From Sphingomonas sp. Leaf34 (lineage in GTDB: Bacteria > Pseudomonadota > Alphaproteobacteria > Sphingomonadales > Sphingomonadaceae): 64,000 bases of DNA. Position 1 is the stretch's first letter. The number at the start of each line of letters is the position of its first letter. The DNA lies in the NCBI RefSeq assembly GCF_001421805.1, contig NZ_LMLC01000002.1, positions 620,001-684,000 of the forward strand. Reading direction: 5' to 3'. Under the pieces are notes generated by a model. The model searched no databases, had not been told where the DNA came from, and was given only the letters and a program-made list of their open reading frames with translations. This document shows, piece by piece, positions 52,839 through 62,484 of the stretch. Position numbers and translations under genes: made by a program.

Positions 52839-54245
52839 TCACCGACTGACCGTCGCGGCGGGCGGGGGCGACGCTCCGCCCGCCCACCCGCCGCCCAGCG
52901 CCGCCCATAGCTGGATCAAATTGGTCAGTTGCTGTTCCCGGACTGCGATGGCGTCCAGATCGGCCTGGAACAGGTTACGCTGGGCATCGAGTTCCTCGAT
53001 ATAGGCGGCATAACCGCCGCGATAGCGATCTCGGGCGAGGACAAGCGAGCGTTGCAGGATTGCACGACGCCGGTTGACGCGGTCCGCCTGCTCGCGCAGC
53101 CGGCGTTCGCCGGACAGGGCGTCCTCCACCTCGCCGAACGCGGTCAGGACCGCACCGCGATAGGCGAACGCCGCCTGATCGCGTTGTGCGGTCGCCACGT
53201 CGAAATCTGCGGTCAGCCGCCCCCCGGCAAAGAGCGGCGCCAGCACACTGGCCCCTGCATTCCACAACGTCACCGGGTTCCAGCCGAGGGCGTCGCTGAA
53301 CAACGCACCCGCCGATCCGGTCAGCTGCACGTCGGGCAGGAACTCGGCGCGGCGCGATGCCAGCACGTGGTCAGCGGCGACCAGCGCATATTCGGCGCTA
53401 ACCAGATCCGGCCGTCGACGCAGCAGGGTCGAGGAAAGACCGGCGGGCGTGGCTGGCAGGGCGACGCGCGCCAATGCCCCCCGTACGATCGGACCGGGCA
53501 GGTCGCCAGTCAGCCGGCGCAGCGCATTCTCCTGCACCCGCATCGCCTGTTCGAGCACGGGGATGGTCTGCGCCACCGCCTCATATTCCGACTGTGCCTG
53601 CGTCAGCTCGAACTGCGAACTGTAACCCAGCCGGGCGCGGTCGCTGGCGATGCGCAGCGCTTCGTCGCGGCTGGTCAGCGTGTTCCGGCTAACCTCCACT
53701 TGTGCTGCGAGTGACAGCAGGGTCACATAGCCGCGCACGGTCGCGGAGATCACCGCGAGGCGCGCTGCGTCGCGGTCTGCCCGGCTGGCGATATAGCGAG
53801 CGCGCGCAGCCCCTTCCAAATTACGTACCCGCCCGAACAGGTCGAGGGTCCACGCGCCCGCAAGACCCGGCTGTACCGAAACGCTGCGGGCCGACCCGCC
53901 TGTCTGGCCGGGTGCCTGCTGCACCACGACGCCAGCGCTGGCGTCGAGCGACGGCAGGCGCGCTGACCGCGCCTGCCGGGTTAACGCCTCCGCCTCCTCG
54001 ACGCGGGCGACCGCGGCCAACACGTCGGTGTTGTTGGCAATGGCGCGATCTACCAGCGGGGGGATGGCCGGGTCGCCGAGCAGCCGCCACCAGCCCCGAT
54101 CGGCCACCACGGTCGCCGCGGTCGGTGTGTCGCGCCACGCTGGCGGAGGAACCACTGCGGCCGAGATCGGGGCTGGCCGGATCGTGGGCGCACATCCGGA
54201 CAGTATGATCGTGGCGACGCCCGCAAGGATCGACGCGCGCATCAT
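52839..54245 (-). CDS. RND/MFS efflux outer-membrane factor (OprM/NodT family)
   Basis: 468 residues. Lipobox LSGC (Cys18) for N-terminal acylation. Two OEP repeats typical of TolC-type channels: first half with VEEAEALTRQARSARLPSLDASAGV and AGAWTLDLFGRVRNLEGAARARY (shortened mark WTLDLFGRVRN), second half with LLRRRPDLVSAEYALVAADH and FAGGRLTADFDVA. Outer-membrane channel of a tripartite pump. Its start overlaps the stop of the HlyD-type gene by four bases. Probable organic-compound efflux. Confidence 0.92.
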   Translation of the reverse strand: MMRASILAGVATIILSGCAPTIRPAPISAAVVPPPAWRDTPTAATVVADRGWWRLLGDPAIPPLVDRAIANNTDVLAAVARVEEAEALTRQARSARLPSLDASAGVVVQQAPGQTGGSARSVSVQPGLAGAWTLDLFGRVRNLEGAARARYIASRADRDAARLAVISATVRGYVTLLSLAAQVEVSRNTLTSRDEALRIASDRARLGYSSQFELTQAQSEYEAVAQTIPVLEQAMRVQENALRRLTGDLPGPIVRGALARVALPATPAGLSSTLLRRRPDLVSAEYALVAADHVLASRRAEFLPDVQLTGSAGALFSDALGWNPVTLWNAGASVLAPLFAGGRLTADFDVATAQRDQAAFAYRGAVLTAFGEVEDALSGERRLREQADRVNRRRAILQRSLVLARDRYRGGYAAYIEELDAQRNLFQADLDAIAVREQQLTNLIQLWAALGGGWAGGASPPPAATVSR

Positions 54246-55408
54246 CGTTCCTGCTCGCGCGGCGACACCGCCCCGCCGGTATCGACCTGCGCAACCACCG
54301 ACATGCCCGGCCGCAGACGACGGGCGAGTGGCTGGCCGGGATCGATGCGGATCCGCACCGGAATGCGCTGGACGATCTTGGTGAAGTTGCCGCTAGCGTT
54401 GTCCGGACGCAGCACACTGAACTCCGACCCGGTGGCGGGCGCGATCTGTTCGACGTGGCCGCGCAGGCGCGCACCGTCGAGCGCATCGACGCGGAAGCTG
54501 GCAGGCTGGCCGATCCGCATCCGCGCGGTCTGCGTCTCCTTGAAATTGCCGACCACCCACAATTGCTCAGGCACGAGGAACATGAGCTGCGATCCCGCGG
54601 CGACATATTGGCCGACGCGTACGGACGCCTCGCTGATCTGGCCGTCGCGCGGCGCGCGGATCAGTGTGTTCGACAGGTTGATCCTGGCAAGATCGACCTG
54701 CGCCTGCGCCTGTTGCAACGCGCCTTCCAACGCGGCGCGCGAAACCTGGGTCGACCGTATCGTTTGGCGCTGGCTGTCGATGTTTGCCTCACTGCGGATC
54801 ACGCCCGCCGCTGCGGCCAATCGGGTCGCACGCACCTGATCGCGCTCGCGCAGCGACACGGAGCCACGATCCGCCAGCTCGCTGACCCGCAACAGGTCGG
54901 CATCGGCGCGGACCAATTCGGATTGCGCCTGTTGCCGGTCGGCGATCCGGGTCCGAAGCGTCGCAGCATTCTGCGCGACCGTCTGGTCCCAGTTTGCGAG
55001 TTCGGCCGTGGCGATCTTCAACTGCGCCTGCGCCTGGTCGAGCTGCTGGCGATAGATGCGGTCGTCGATCCGCAACAATAGCTGCCCGCGCTTTACCGGC
55101 GCGAAGTCGCGCACCAGCACATCGGTGACATAACCGTTGACCTGTGGCGCCATCGCCGTGATCTGGCCGCGGACATAGGCGTTCTCGGTCGTCCGGTCGT
55201 CGCTGGTGAACGGCCACAGCCGCCAGGCGTACAGCACGACAAGCGTCCCGATGACGAACACGATCGCCATTGCGATGACGGCGCGCCGGGTCGGGCGGAT
55301 TGTCTTCGGCGGATCGTCCGGCGCGGACGAGGTTGCGTCCGTCATCGGCTCGGCCGGTGTGGCACCATCGGTGGTTTCACGGTCGAGCGTGGTGCGGGGA
55401 TCGGTCAT
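54242..55408 (-). CDS. HlyD/EmrA-type membrane fusion protein
   Basis: 388 residues from the ATG at 55408, four bases after the MFS stop. A single N-terminal membrane helix (AVIAMAIVFVIGTLVVLYA), then lipoyl half NAYVRGQITAMAPQVNGYVTDV, a long alpha-hairpin coiled coil (RIYRQQLDQAQAQLKIA onward), and the second lipoyl half TLIRAPRDGQISEASVRVGQYV. Periplasmic adapter linking the MFS pump to the outer-membrane factor. Overlaps the latter by four bases. Confidence 0.92.
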   Translation of the reverse strand: MTDPRTTLDRETTDGATPAEPMTDATSSAPDDPPKTIRPTRRAVIAMAIVFVIGTLVVLYAWRLWPFTSDDRTTENAYVRGQITAMAPQVNGYVTDVLVRDFAPVKRGQLLLRIDDRIYRQQLDQAQAQLKIATAELANWDQTVAQNAATLRTRIADRQQAQSELVRADADLLRVSELADRGSVSLRERDQVRATRLAAAAGVIRSEANIDSQRQTIRSTQVSRAALEGALQQAQAQVDLARINLSNTLIRAPRDGQISEASVRVGQYVAAGSQLMFLVPEQLWVVGNFKETQTARMRIGQPASFRVDALDGARLRGHVEQIAPATGSEFSVLRPDNASGNFTKIVQRIPVRIRIDPGQPLARRLRPGMSVVAQVDTGGAVSPREQER

Positions 55409-55412
55409 CGGA

Positions 55413-57086
55413 TCATACCGTTGCGGAACTGGCGGAGGCGGAAGTACCGGCCGCGGGTTGGGTTGTCTTGCGCGCCGCACGTGTCGTGACGGCGACGCGG
55501 TACAGCGACCAGAGGAGGAAGATCGTGGCGACGATGGCGTTCAGCGTGAACACGTCGTTGAATGCGCGGACATGCGCTTCGCGCGTCGCGGTCTGCGCCA
55601 GAAGGCCGACGCCCTGTGCCTGACGACGCACCGGATCGGTGATCTGCGCGGCATACACCTGCCCCTGCTGGGCGAGCCGCTGCGCCACCACCGGGTCGCC
55701 GGGGTCGAGATTGGCAGTGATCTGCGCCGAATATTCGTGCTGCCGCACCTGCTCGAACGTGCCGTACAACGCTGGGCCGGCGAGACCGCCGATCGACTGC
55801 GTCACGGCGAACAGCACCGAGAAGGTGACGATATGATCCGCCCCCTTCGACAGTGCCTTCATCACGCCGGTCAGCAGCAGCGGCCCGATGAAGAGGCCGG
55901 ATGCGATCGCCAGCAGCAACTGGCTGACCATCATCGTCTGCGGCCGGGTATCGCTGGTCGCGTCGTTGTCGATCAGCGATCCAATGATGATGAGCAGGAT
56001 CGCGCCGACGAACTGGACAGGCATTGTCTTCGGCCCGAACGTCACCGCCGATACCGTCATCCCAAGCAGCAGGCCCGCGAGCATGACGGCGTAGAACAGT
56101 TGCAACTGGTCCGGTCCCATTCCCAGCGTGCGGAGCAGGCCGGTCGCGGCATAGCTCTGTTCGGACAGCAGCAGCCGCATGGTCAGGGCACCAATCGCGA
56201 AGCGCAGCGTGTCGGCGGTGCCGAGCCAGCGCGTCTTGACCAGCGGGTTGCGGCGATGATGCTCGATCATGAACGCCACGATGAACAGCCCCAGCGCTGC
56301 GATCAGCGCGAACGCCATCCAAGGCTGCTCCGTCCACCATTGCGTTCGCCCCTGCGCCAACACCGCACCGACCAGCGCGAAGGCGGGCGCCATCAGCGCG
56401 AAGGTTAGGAAGTCGAGGCGCTCGAACGAGGCGATGCGGATGCCCGGTGGCAGCTTCAGTGTCACGCACGCGGCCAGCGAACATAGCGCGAGTCCGAACT
56501 CGAACAGGTACAGCGTCTGCCATTCGCCCAGATCGAGGAGTGCGGGCGAGATCAGCCACGCGACCGGCGTCCACACCTGCGACAATCCCAGCGCGACGCA
56601 TAATCCCTTGCCCAGCTTCGCCTTTGGAAACGCCTGCAACACATAGAAGAAGCCAAGGACGCTCATCGGCGCGGCAGCGAACCCCGCCACCGCGCGGACG
56701 AGGATCGCCATCTCGTAACTTCGGATCATCAGATACAAGATCGTGATGGCGATATACGCCAGCAGGCTGCACTCGGCGTAGCGGCGAATGCCGAATTGCT
56801 GGCGGCATTTGAACAGGATCAGGTTCGACGAGACGTTCGTCATGACATAGGCGGCGGGCAGCCACGTCCCCTCGACCGGGGTCAGGCCCAGCGCCCCCTG
56901 GATCTGCGGTAGGTTCGCAGAAATCAGGGCATTGCCAAGGCCCCCGGTCGCGCTGACCAGCACGCCGACCAACAAATATGACGCGCGCAGAGCGGGGCGA
57001 TGCCGCGGGGTCGATGGCGACCCAGGCATTGAAGGCTTCTCATCCTCCTCCCACGCGGGGATCGGTTCGAGCGGCTGAAGTTGCAT
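55413..57086 (-). CDS. DHA2-family MFS drug exporter (EmrB type)
   Basis: 557 residues from the ATG at 57086; the open frame upstream runs into the TetR gene. Fourteen membrane spans. MFS signs: SATGGLGNALISANLPQIQGALG in helix 1, RAVAGFAAAPMSVLGFFYVLQAF, and a long C-terminal region before the last helix with VRAFNDVFTLNAIVATIFLLW typical of EmrB. Inner-membrane proton-coupled efflux. Eight bases from the TetR stop, in one operon with the adapter and channel genes. Confidence 0.9.
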   Translation of the reverse strand: MQLQPLEPIPAWEEDEKPSMPGSPSTPRHRPALRASYLLVGVLVSATGGLGNALISANLPQIQGALGLTPVEGTWLPAAYVMTNVSSNLILFKCRQQFGIRRYAECSLLAYIAITILYLMIRSYEMAILVRAVAGFAAAPMSVLGFFYVLQAFPKAKLGKGLCVALGLSQVWTPVAWLISPALLDLGEWQTLYLFEFGLALCSLAACVTLKLPPGIRIASFERLDFLTFALMAPAFALVGAVLAQGRTQWWTEQPWMAFALIAALGLFIVAFMIEHHRRNPLVKTRWLGTADTLRFAIGALTMRLLLSEQSYAATGLLRTLGMGPDQLQLFYAVMLAGLLLGMTVSAVTFGPKTMPVQFVGAILLIIIGSLIDNDATSDTRPQTMMVSQLLLAIASGLFIGPLLLTGVMKALSKGADHIVTFSVLFAVTQSIGGLAGPALYGTFEQVRQHEYSAQITANLDPGDPVVAQRLAQQGQVYAAQITDPVRRQAQGVGLLAQTATREAHVRAFNDVFTLNAIVATIFLLWSLYRVAVTTRAARKTTQPAAGTSASASSATV

Positions 57087-57094
57087 GGTAAAGA

Positions 57095-57736
57095 TCAGCG
57101 GCCATCGGTCAGCGGGTGCGCGGGGTGGTGCTCGCCGATGTTGCCAGAGCTCCCGACATCGTCTGCAGACCACCCATTGCGGAAAAGGTTTCGCAGCCGG
57201 TCCTGCGTGTCGGTACGCGCCGACGTTCGCCCGCTCGCCCACGCGACTGCGAGTGATCCAAGGAAGATATCCGTTGCCGAAGCCGTTGCTTGGGCAAAGC
57301 CGTCACGTTGCGCGGCACGCAGGAAAGTATCAGTGCTTTCGATGATCCCGTCGCAAGTCGATTTGAACGGCGACGCTGTCACAGACCAGCCCGCACGCAG
57401 GGGTTCTGGCAGGCCGTCATAGGCGCGCATCCATTCGCCCAGCGCGTCAATCCATCGTTCCAGCACCTTTCCGCTGTCGCCGCCCGTCGCCACAATCGCT
57501 GCCTTTTCCCGATCGAGGCGCTCATGATGTGGTGCAAGCAGCGCAAGCAACAACGTGTCGCGCGTCGGAAAATGACGGTACAGCGTCGCGTTGCCCACGC
57601 CCGCAAGCTTTGCGATCGCGTCAATCGACACATCGACGCCGCCCTCCGCGATCGCACGACCGGCTACCTCGAGAATGTGCGCGCGGTTCTGCAACGCATC
57701 CTTGCGGGGCATTCGCGTGCTGGGCGACAACGTCAC
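57095..57736 (-). CDS. TetR/AcrR family regulator of the efflux operon
   Basis: 213 residues from a GTG at 57736 with AAGGAG (57743-57748) six bases before; the longer frame lacks this signal. HTH marks SIDAIAKLAGVGNATLYRHFPTRDTLL. C-terminal helical ligand domain with KVLERWIDALGEWMRAYDGLP. First gene of the operon TetR-EmrB-EmrA-OprM, so autoregulatory. Two 16-bp dyads upstream (57755-57770 and 57787-57802) are its likely operators. Divergent from the luciferase-like monooxygenase. Confidence 0.9.
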   Translation of the reverse strand: MTLSPSTRMPRKDALQNRAHILEVAGRAIAEGGVDVSIDAIAKLAGVGNATLYRHFPTRDTLLLALLAPHHERLDREKAAIVATGGDSGKVLERWIDALGEWMRAYDGLPEPLRAGWSVTASPFKSTCDGIIESTDTFLRAAQRDGFAQATASATDIFLGSLAVAWASGRTSARTDTQDRLRNLFRNGWSADDVGSSGNIGEHHPAHPLTDGR

Positions 57737-57754
57737 GACATTCTCCTTGATAAA

Positions 57755-57770
57755 CAGGGAGTCTCCCCAT
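57755..57770. promoter_or_regulatory. Candidate TetR operator 1, CAGGGAGTCTCCCCAT
   Basis: 16-bp dyad with a GGGA/TCCC arm pair, 32 bases from a matching second copy (57787-57802), between the TetR gene and the divergent monooxygenase. Equal spacing of about three helical turns supports cooperative binding. Confidence 0.55.
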
Positions 57771-57786
57771 ATCTGATTTTTCGAAA

Positions 57787-57802
57787 CGGGGGTAGTCCCC
57801 AT
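57787..57802. promoter_or_regulatory. Candidate TetR operator 2, CGGGGGTAGTCCCCAT
   Basis: Dyad of the same length as the first, sharing the leading C, GG and GT and the ending TCCCCAT. Lies 52 bases before the luciferase-like monooxygenase start. Confidence 0.55.
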
Positions 57803-57854
57803 TAAACTTTATCGGCTGCCCGGCGAGGCGTGGCCGGCAGGATCGGAACCTCCA

Positions 57855-59174
57855 ATGTCCAAGAAACTGCTTCTCGGGATGGTGTTTGGAAACGGCTATG
57901 GCGCACAACCTGGGGCATGGCGGATGCCCGGTGTCGATCCGACGGGCTTCACCAATTTCGACACGCTGGTTCGCTATGCGCAGACGGCTGAGCGGGGGAA
58001 GTTCCAGTTCCTCTTCATGCCCGACTTCCCGACCCTGAAGCCCAATACCGGTACCGATGCACAGCAATTGAACATCGAGCCGATGATGACTCTTGCCGCC
58101 GTCGCGCGCGGAACGGAGCGGATCGGCATGGTCGCGACCGGCTCCACGACGTTCAACGAGCCGTTCAATCTGGCGCGGCAGTTCAAGGCGCTCGACCTGA
58201 TGAACCATGGTCGGACCGGCTGGAACGCGGTGCCGACCAGCGACCCCGCGATCGCCGCCAATTACGGCCGCGCCCTGCCGCCACGCGGCGAAAAATACGA
58301 GCGCCTGCACGAATTCGTCCAAATCGTGCAGGCGCTGTGGGGAAGTTGGGGCCGTGATGCGTGGCTGCACGATCAGGCGTCAGGGCGCTTCGCCGACATG
58401 GCGCAGATTCAGCCAGTCAATTTGCGCGGCCGGCATCTGGCGACCAGCGGCCCGCTGGCGTTGCCGGCGTCCGAACAGGGCCAGCCGGTGATCTTTCAGG
58501 CGGGCGGTGGCGATCAGGGGCTGGAAGTCGCCGGACGCTATGCCAGCGGCGTGATCGGCGCGGTGTTCTCGATGGAAGACGCCAAGGCACAACGCGACGC
58601 GCTGCGCGGCGCGGCCGAACGCGCAGGTCGCGATCCGGACGAGATCAAGTTCTTCGCCGGGCTGATGACGACAATCGCACCCGACCGGCGGGCAGCGCTG
58701 GACCGCCGGATCGCGATGTCGGGCGCCAGCTTCGAGCAACGTATTGGGTACCTCGGTCAGATGATCGGGCTGGCGCTTGAACCGTCGCAACTTGATCAGC
58801 CACTCAGCGCCGCGCAGCTCTCCGCCGCTCGACCGTCGCCGCAGGACCCGCGTGCCGGAAATGCGCTAAAGATCGCTAGCGAGGGCTGGTCGCTCCGCGA
58901 CGTGCTGGCGCACGGCGTCATCGATTATCATCCAATGATCGTCGGGCCCGCGGTCGAGGCGGCCGACCACATGCAGACATGGTTCGAAGCGGATGCCTGT
59001 GACGGCTTCTGGCTGTGTCCGGACGTCTTTGAAGACGGCCTGCCGAAGCTGGTCGACGAACTGGTGCCGATTCTTCAGCAGCGAGGCCTGTTCCACGACG
59101 ACTACGAAGGGACGACGCTGCGCGATCATCTCGGCGCGCCCGCGCAATATGGCCGCGACCCGCGCCTGAACTGA
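57855..59174 (+). CDS. LLM-class flavin-dependent monooxygenase (NtaA/SnaA/DszA type)
   Basis: 439 residues, a luciferase-like TIM barrel with MVFGNGYGAQPGAWRMPG at the start, YAQTAERGKFQFLFMPD, TSTTFN-like TGSTTFNEPFNLARQFKALD, SGRTGWN-like HGRTGWNAVPT, and QAGGGDQGLEVAGRYA. Oxidises small organics using FMNH2 supplied by a separate reductase. Starts the plus-strand arm with the nitroreductase; the divergent TetR and twin dyads indicate shared induction with the efflux pump. Confidence 0.9.
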   Translation: MSKKLLLGMVFGNGYGAQPGAWRMPGVDPTGFTNFDTLVRYAQTAERGKFQFLFMPDFPTLKPNTGTDAQQLNIEPMMTLAAVARGTERIGMVATGSTTFNEPFNLARQFKALDLMNHGRTGWNAVPTSDPAIAANYGRALPPRGEKYERLHEFVQIVQALWGSWGRDAWLHDQASGRFADMAQIQPVNLRGRHLATSGPLALPASEQGQPVIFQAGGGDQGLEVAGRYASGVIGAVFSMEDAKAQRDALRGAAERAGRDPDEIKFFAGLMTTIAPDRRAALDRRIAMSGASFEQRIGYLGQMIGLALEPSQLDQPLSAAQLSAARPSPQDPRAGNALKIASEGWSLRDVLAHGVIDYHPMIVGPAVEAADHMQTWFEADACDGFWLCPDVFEDGLPKLVDELVPILQQRGLFHDDYEGTTLRDHLGAPAQYGRDPRLN

Positions 59175-59200
59175 ATGCTTGATGTTACAGCGAGGTATCT

Positions 59201-59905
59201 ATGACTGACACTCTATCCATTACTACCCCCGACGACACCCAGTCATTCCAGCAGACAGTTCGGGGCCGGCGATCCTATCGCGGTTTCCTCGATCGCGTCG
59301 TCCCCGACGACGTCTTGGCCGCAGTGCTGCAGGATGCGCAATGCGCGCCATCGAACTGCAATACCCAGCCATGGGACGTGCATATCGTCCGAGGCGCGAA
59401 GCTGACTGATCTGTCGCGCATCCTGCACGCGAAGAACGATGCGGGCGAGTTTACCGGCGACTTCTCGTTCGACATGGGGGCGTTCTACGGCTGCTATGGC
59501 GATCGCAAGAACGCGCAGGGCAAGGCCTATTACGAGGCAATGAACGTTATGCGCGAGGACAAGGATGGTCGCCGTCGTGCCGCAGCTAAAAACCTGTCCT
59601 TCTTCGGTGCACCGCAAGTCGCGTTGATGTTCATGCCCTCGTTCGGCGATGACGTGCGCACCGCGGGTGACATCGGCATGTACGGCCAGACGTTCCTTCT
59701 GTCGCTCGCGGCGCGGGGTCTAGGCGGTATCCCGCAGACGTCGCTAGGGTTCTATGCGGGCACGATCCGTGAGTTTCTGGGGATCTCGCCTGACATGAAG
59801 ATGCTATTCGGCATGTCATTCGGCTACCCCGACGATGATGCGCCGGGCAACCGGATGCGGATGGGCCGCGTGCCAGTCGCCGAGAGTGTACATTTTCACG
59901 ACTGA
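59201..59905 (+). CDS. Nitroreductase-family oxidoreductase
   Basis: 234 residues. Family signs: RRSYRGFLDRVVPDDVL (FMN contact), DAQCAPSNCNTQPWDVH, and the C-terminal GLGGIPQTSLGFY and FGMSFGYPDDDAPGNRMRMGR. An FMN-binding NAD(P)H reductase. It follows the monooxygenase by 26 bases and may reduce nitro compounds, or supply reduced flavin to it. Cytoplasmic. Confidence 0.9.
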   Translation: MTDTLSITTPDDTQSFQQTVRGRRSYRGFLDRVVPDDVLAAVLQDAQCAPSNCNTQPWDVHIVRGAKLTDLSRILHAKNDAGEFTGDFSFDMGAFYGCYGDRKNAQGKAYYEAMNVMREDKDGRRRAAAKNLSFFGAPQVALMFMPSFGDDVRTAGDIGMYGQTFLLSLAARGLGGIPQTSLGFYAGTIREFLGISPDMKMLFGMSFGYPDDDAPGNRMRMGRVPVAESVHFHD

Positions 59906-60527
59906 TCCGGTTGGGCGGCTCGCCTATGGTTTTTAGGCTGTTAGCAAACACTAGGCAGGCCGCTATAATTGAACAGTTACCAGCCGGACTTGGCCCAACG
60001 AGACGCGCACGGCAGGGACAGCTATTAAGGCTACGGTCAAAGCAGAAGCGAAGACGAAAAGATAATCGCTAGGACATGATCATTCGCGGCGGTGAATACG
60101 TTTGCCTCCGCGAGGTCGACACGCTCCCCCTCCCTCAGCCAAACACCGCCGGCCACGGCGTTTGGCATTCCGGACGACGTTTCGGCAAACAGGTATGCGC
60201 GAGGACCAAGTTTGCAGCGTGATCGACGCAAGGTGCTTCGAGAGTGGTGCCGTAGCCAGATCGCGCATCATAAAGCGCTCACGCAGATACATGTCGTGGG
60301 GGCATTCCAGTGACCGACAAGATAAACAAAATCGCGATGTGCGATACTATAGCCTCGTGTGCTGATGTCAAAAGTATCACGGGCAAGATGACAGGAAAAT
60401 TAGAAAACATGCGCCATGCCTAATCCGATCCATTCTCTTTCCAGATTACCTCGATTGATGAGCGAAGCACTTTAGGAAGATTCTTATTGAACTTGTTTTA
60501 GTCTTATTTTCTCGAAAGGAGTAGCAG
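59906..60527. other. Intergenic stretch, part AT-rich
   Basis: 622 bases. A minus-strand frame at 60037-60231 (LGPRAYLFAETSSGMPNAV) and a neighbouring frame with MRDLATAPLSKHLASI look protein-like and might be two pieces of one frameshifted small gene, but no family was recognised. The 3' part (about 60330-60520) is clearly less GC-rich, like a promoter region; AAAGGAG lies before the ATG at 60528. Confidence 0.4.
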
Positions 60528-61556
60528 ATGAACCGGGCATGGTTGACGACAACAGGATTTCTGGTGATGGGATTAGCCGGGAGCAGTACCGTATTGGCGA
60601 GAACAGTCCCAGCTGGCCAAGTTGCGGGTCCACAAACGATCCGGGTCGAGGTGACGACCGGGCAGGTCGATACGATTGGGGGGGTGATCTATTCGCAGGT
60701 GAAATCAACGCGTGCGATGCGTCAGCTCCGGATGACCGTACTGGTGCCGCGCACCGAAGATCTGAAGCCGGCGATCATTTATTTCCCCGGCGGTGGCTTC
60801 ATCTCTGCGGACTATGAGAAATACAGCGAGATGAGGACGGCGCTGGCGCGCGCGGGTTTCGTCGTCGCCGCAGCGGAATATCGCGTCGTGCCGGACAAAT
60901 TCCCGGCGCTGGTCCAGGATGGCAAAGCGGCGGTCCGTTACCTGCGCGAACACGCGGAGGAATACGGCATCGACCCGGCGCGCATCGGCGTGATTGGTGA
61001 CTCCGCCGGCGGCTATGTCGCCCAGATGCTCGGGACGACCAATGGCGAACGCACCTTTGACAAGGGCGACTTCACCGACAAATCCTCCGACGTTCAGGCG
61101 GCCGTATCGTTGTACGGGATCTCCGATCTGCGCAGTATCGGCGAAGGCTTTCCCAAGGCCGTGCAGAAGGTCCACCAATCACCCGCAGTCACAGAAGCGC
61201 TGTTGGTCAACGGCACGGCCTTCGGAACGTTTCCAGGTGCAACGATCAACAGCGATCCCGAAAAGGCTCTCGCGGCGAGTTCGATGGGGCATATGCAGGG
61301 CAAGAAGCCACCCTTCCTCATCATGCATGGTACGGCCGACACGCTGGTATCGCCCATGCAAAGCAGGCACCTGTACGACGCTCTCAAGGCCGGCGGAAAC
61401 AAGGCCGAGCTTATTCTGGTCGATGGTGCGGGGCACGGTGACATCTACTGGTATCAGACACCGATCATCGATCGGGTCGTGACATGGTTCAAAAACACAC
61501 TGGGTGGCCCGATCAAAGGAGCAGCGAAGCCAAAGGCGCGTGACGCCAACCTGTAA
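60528..61556 (+). CDS. Secreted alpha/beta hydrolase (BD-FAE/HSL type esterase)
   Basis: 342 residues. Signal peptide ending about VLARTV (26). Oxyanion-hole PGGGF (usual HGGG with Pro instead of His), nucleophile Ser in GDSAGG, Asp in HGTADTLVS and His in GAGHGDI. Resembles carboxylesterases of the acetyl-xylan/BD-FAE type. Standalone, after an AT-rich promoter region, with a GC hairpin between it and the convergent LysR gene. Confidence 0.87.
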   Translation: MNRAWLTTTGFLVMGLAGSSTVLARTVPAGQVAGPQTIRVEVTTGQVDTIGGVIYSQVKSTRAMRQLRMTVLVPRTEDLKPAIIYFPGGGFISADYEKYSEMRTALARAGFVVAAAEYRVVPDKFPALVQDGKAAVRYLREHAEEYGIDPARIGVIGDSAGGYVAQMLGTTNGERTFDKGDFTDKSSDVQAAVSLYGISDLRSIGEGFPKAVQKVHQSPAVTEALLVNGTAFGTFPGATINSDPEKALAASSMGHMQGKKPPFLIMHGTADTLVSPMQSRHLYDALKAGGNKAELILVDGAGHGDIYWYQTPIIDRVVTWFKNTLGGPIKGAAKPKARDANL

Positions 61557-61569
61557 ACCTGAACAGCAG

Positions 61570-61599
61570 CCCCCGCCGCGCCCCGTCCGCCTGCGGGGG
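61570..61599. terminator. Hairpin between convergent esterase and LysR genes
   Basis: Arms CCCCCGC (61570-61576) and GCGGGGG (61593-61599), followed by ATTTC. Weak as a terminator but placed between the two stops (61556 and 61603). Confidence 0.4.
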
Positions 61600-61602
61600 A
61601 TT

Positions 61603-62484
61603 TCAGTTCCCGCAGGCGACCGACCAGAGAGCCTCCGAAATCTTCGACAATGACGTGGTGGGCCGCGCCAGCGTGATGGCGATCTCTGTCCGGTAGGTTT
61701 CGTCTGCGGCATAGGTGATCTTGCCCGCCGCCAGTGCCGACGACGCAAGCGATAGCGGCACCCACGCCACTCCAGCCCCGTCGACCGCCATCGACAGCAG
61801 CGCTGCGGCGAGCCGGGACTGCAGAACTGTCGCCAGCGGGGGCTTCACGCCTCGCGCTGCCCAATCTGCATGGAGGATCCGGCCGAGCCCCGATTCTGGG
61901 CTGTAGGCCAAATAGGGGACTTCGGCCTGATCCAGCGTCCATCGCGGCTGCCCCGCCCCATCCGGCTGACAGATCGGCACCAGCAGATCGCTTCCGATCT
62001 CGACACGCAGGAAATCTCGCGTGTCGAGCGAGGTCTGAAGGAGCTGGTGATGGTGGGACAGCAGAAAGGAAGCCTCGCCGCGTTGCATCATCCGCTCACA
62101 CGCCTGAAGGCTATCGGACTTCAAATTGATCGGCTCATGCGGCGCATGTTCCACAATCCAGTGCGGGAAAAACGAGAACGACAATGCGTGGGTTGCAGCC
62201 ACGGTCAGAACGGCTCCCGTTTGGTCTGCCACTTCCAGCGCCGAAGTGCGGGCACGGTACAGATCGCGTACGGACACCTGAACATAGCCTAAGAACGTCT
62301 CGCCAGCAGGACTGAGAGCGGTTCCAGCCGTCGTTCGGGTGAACAATGTAGCACCCACCCATTGCTCCAATGACCGGATTCGCCGGCCGAACGCGGGCTG
62401 TGTGATATTGCGACGCTGCGCCGCGCGCGAGAAATTGCGCTCCTCCGCGAGGGTCAGGAAATCTTCCAGCCAGTCTAAATGCAC
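61603..62484 (-). CDS. LysR family regulator
   Basis: 293 residues. HTH MHLDWLEDFLTLAEERNFSRAA and RRNITQPAFGRRIRSLEQWVG, then the effector domain with HALSFSFFPHWIVEH and the usual LLVPICQP. It stands divergent from dctA (161-base gap), so it may regulate it; the effector is unknown. Start ATG at 62484. Confidence 0.88.
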   Translation of the reverse strand: MHLDWLEDFLTLAEERNFSRAAQRRNITQPAFGRRIRSLEQWVGATLFTRTTAGTALSPAGETFLGYVQVSVRDLYRARTSALEVADQTGAVLTVAATHALSFSFFPHWIVEHAPHEPINLKSDSLQACERMMQRGEASFLLSHHHQLLQTSLDTRDFLRVEIGSDLLVPICQPDGAGQPRWTLDQAEVPYLAYSPESGLGRILHADWAARGVKPPLATVLQSRLAAALLSMAVDGAGVAWVPLSLASSALAAGKITYAADETYRTEIAITLARPTTSLSKISEALWSVACGN

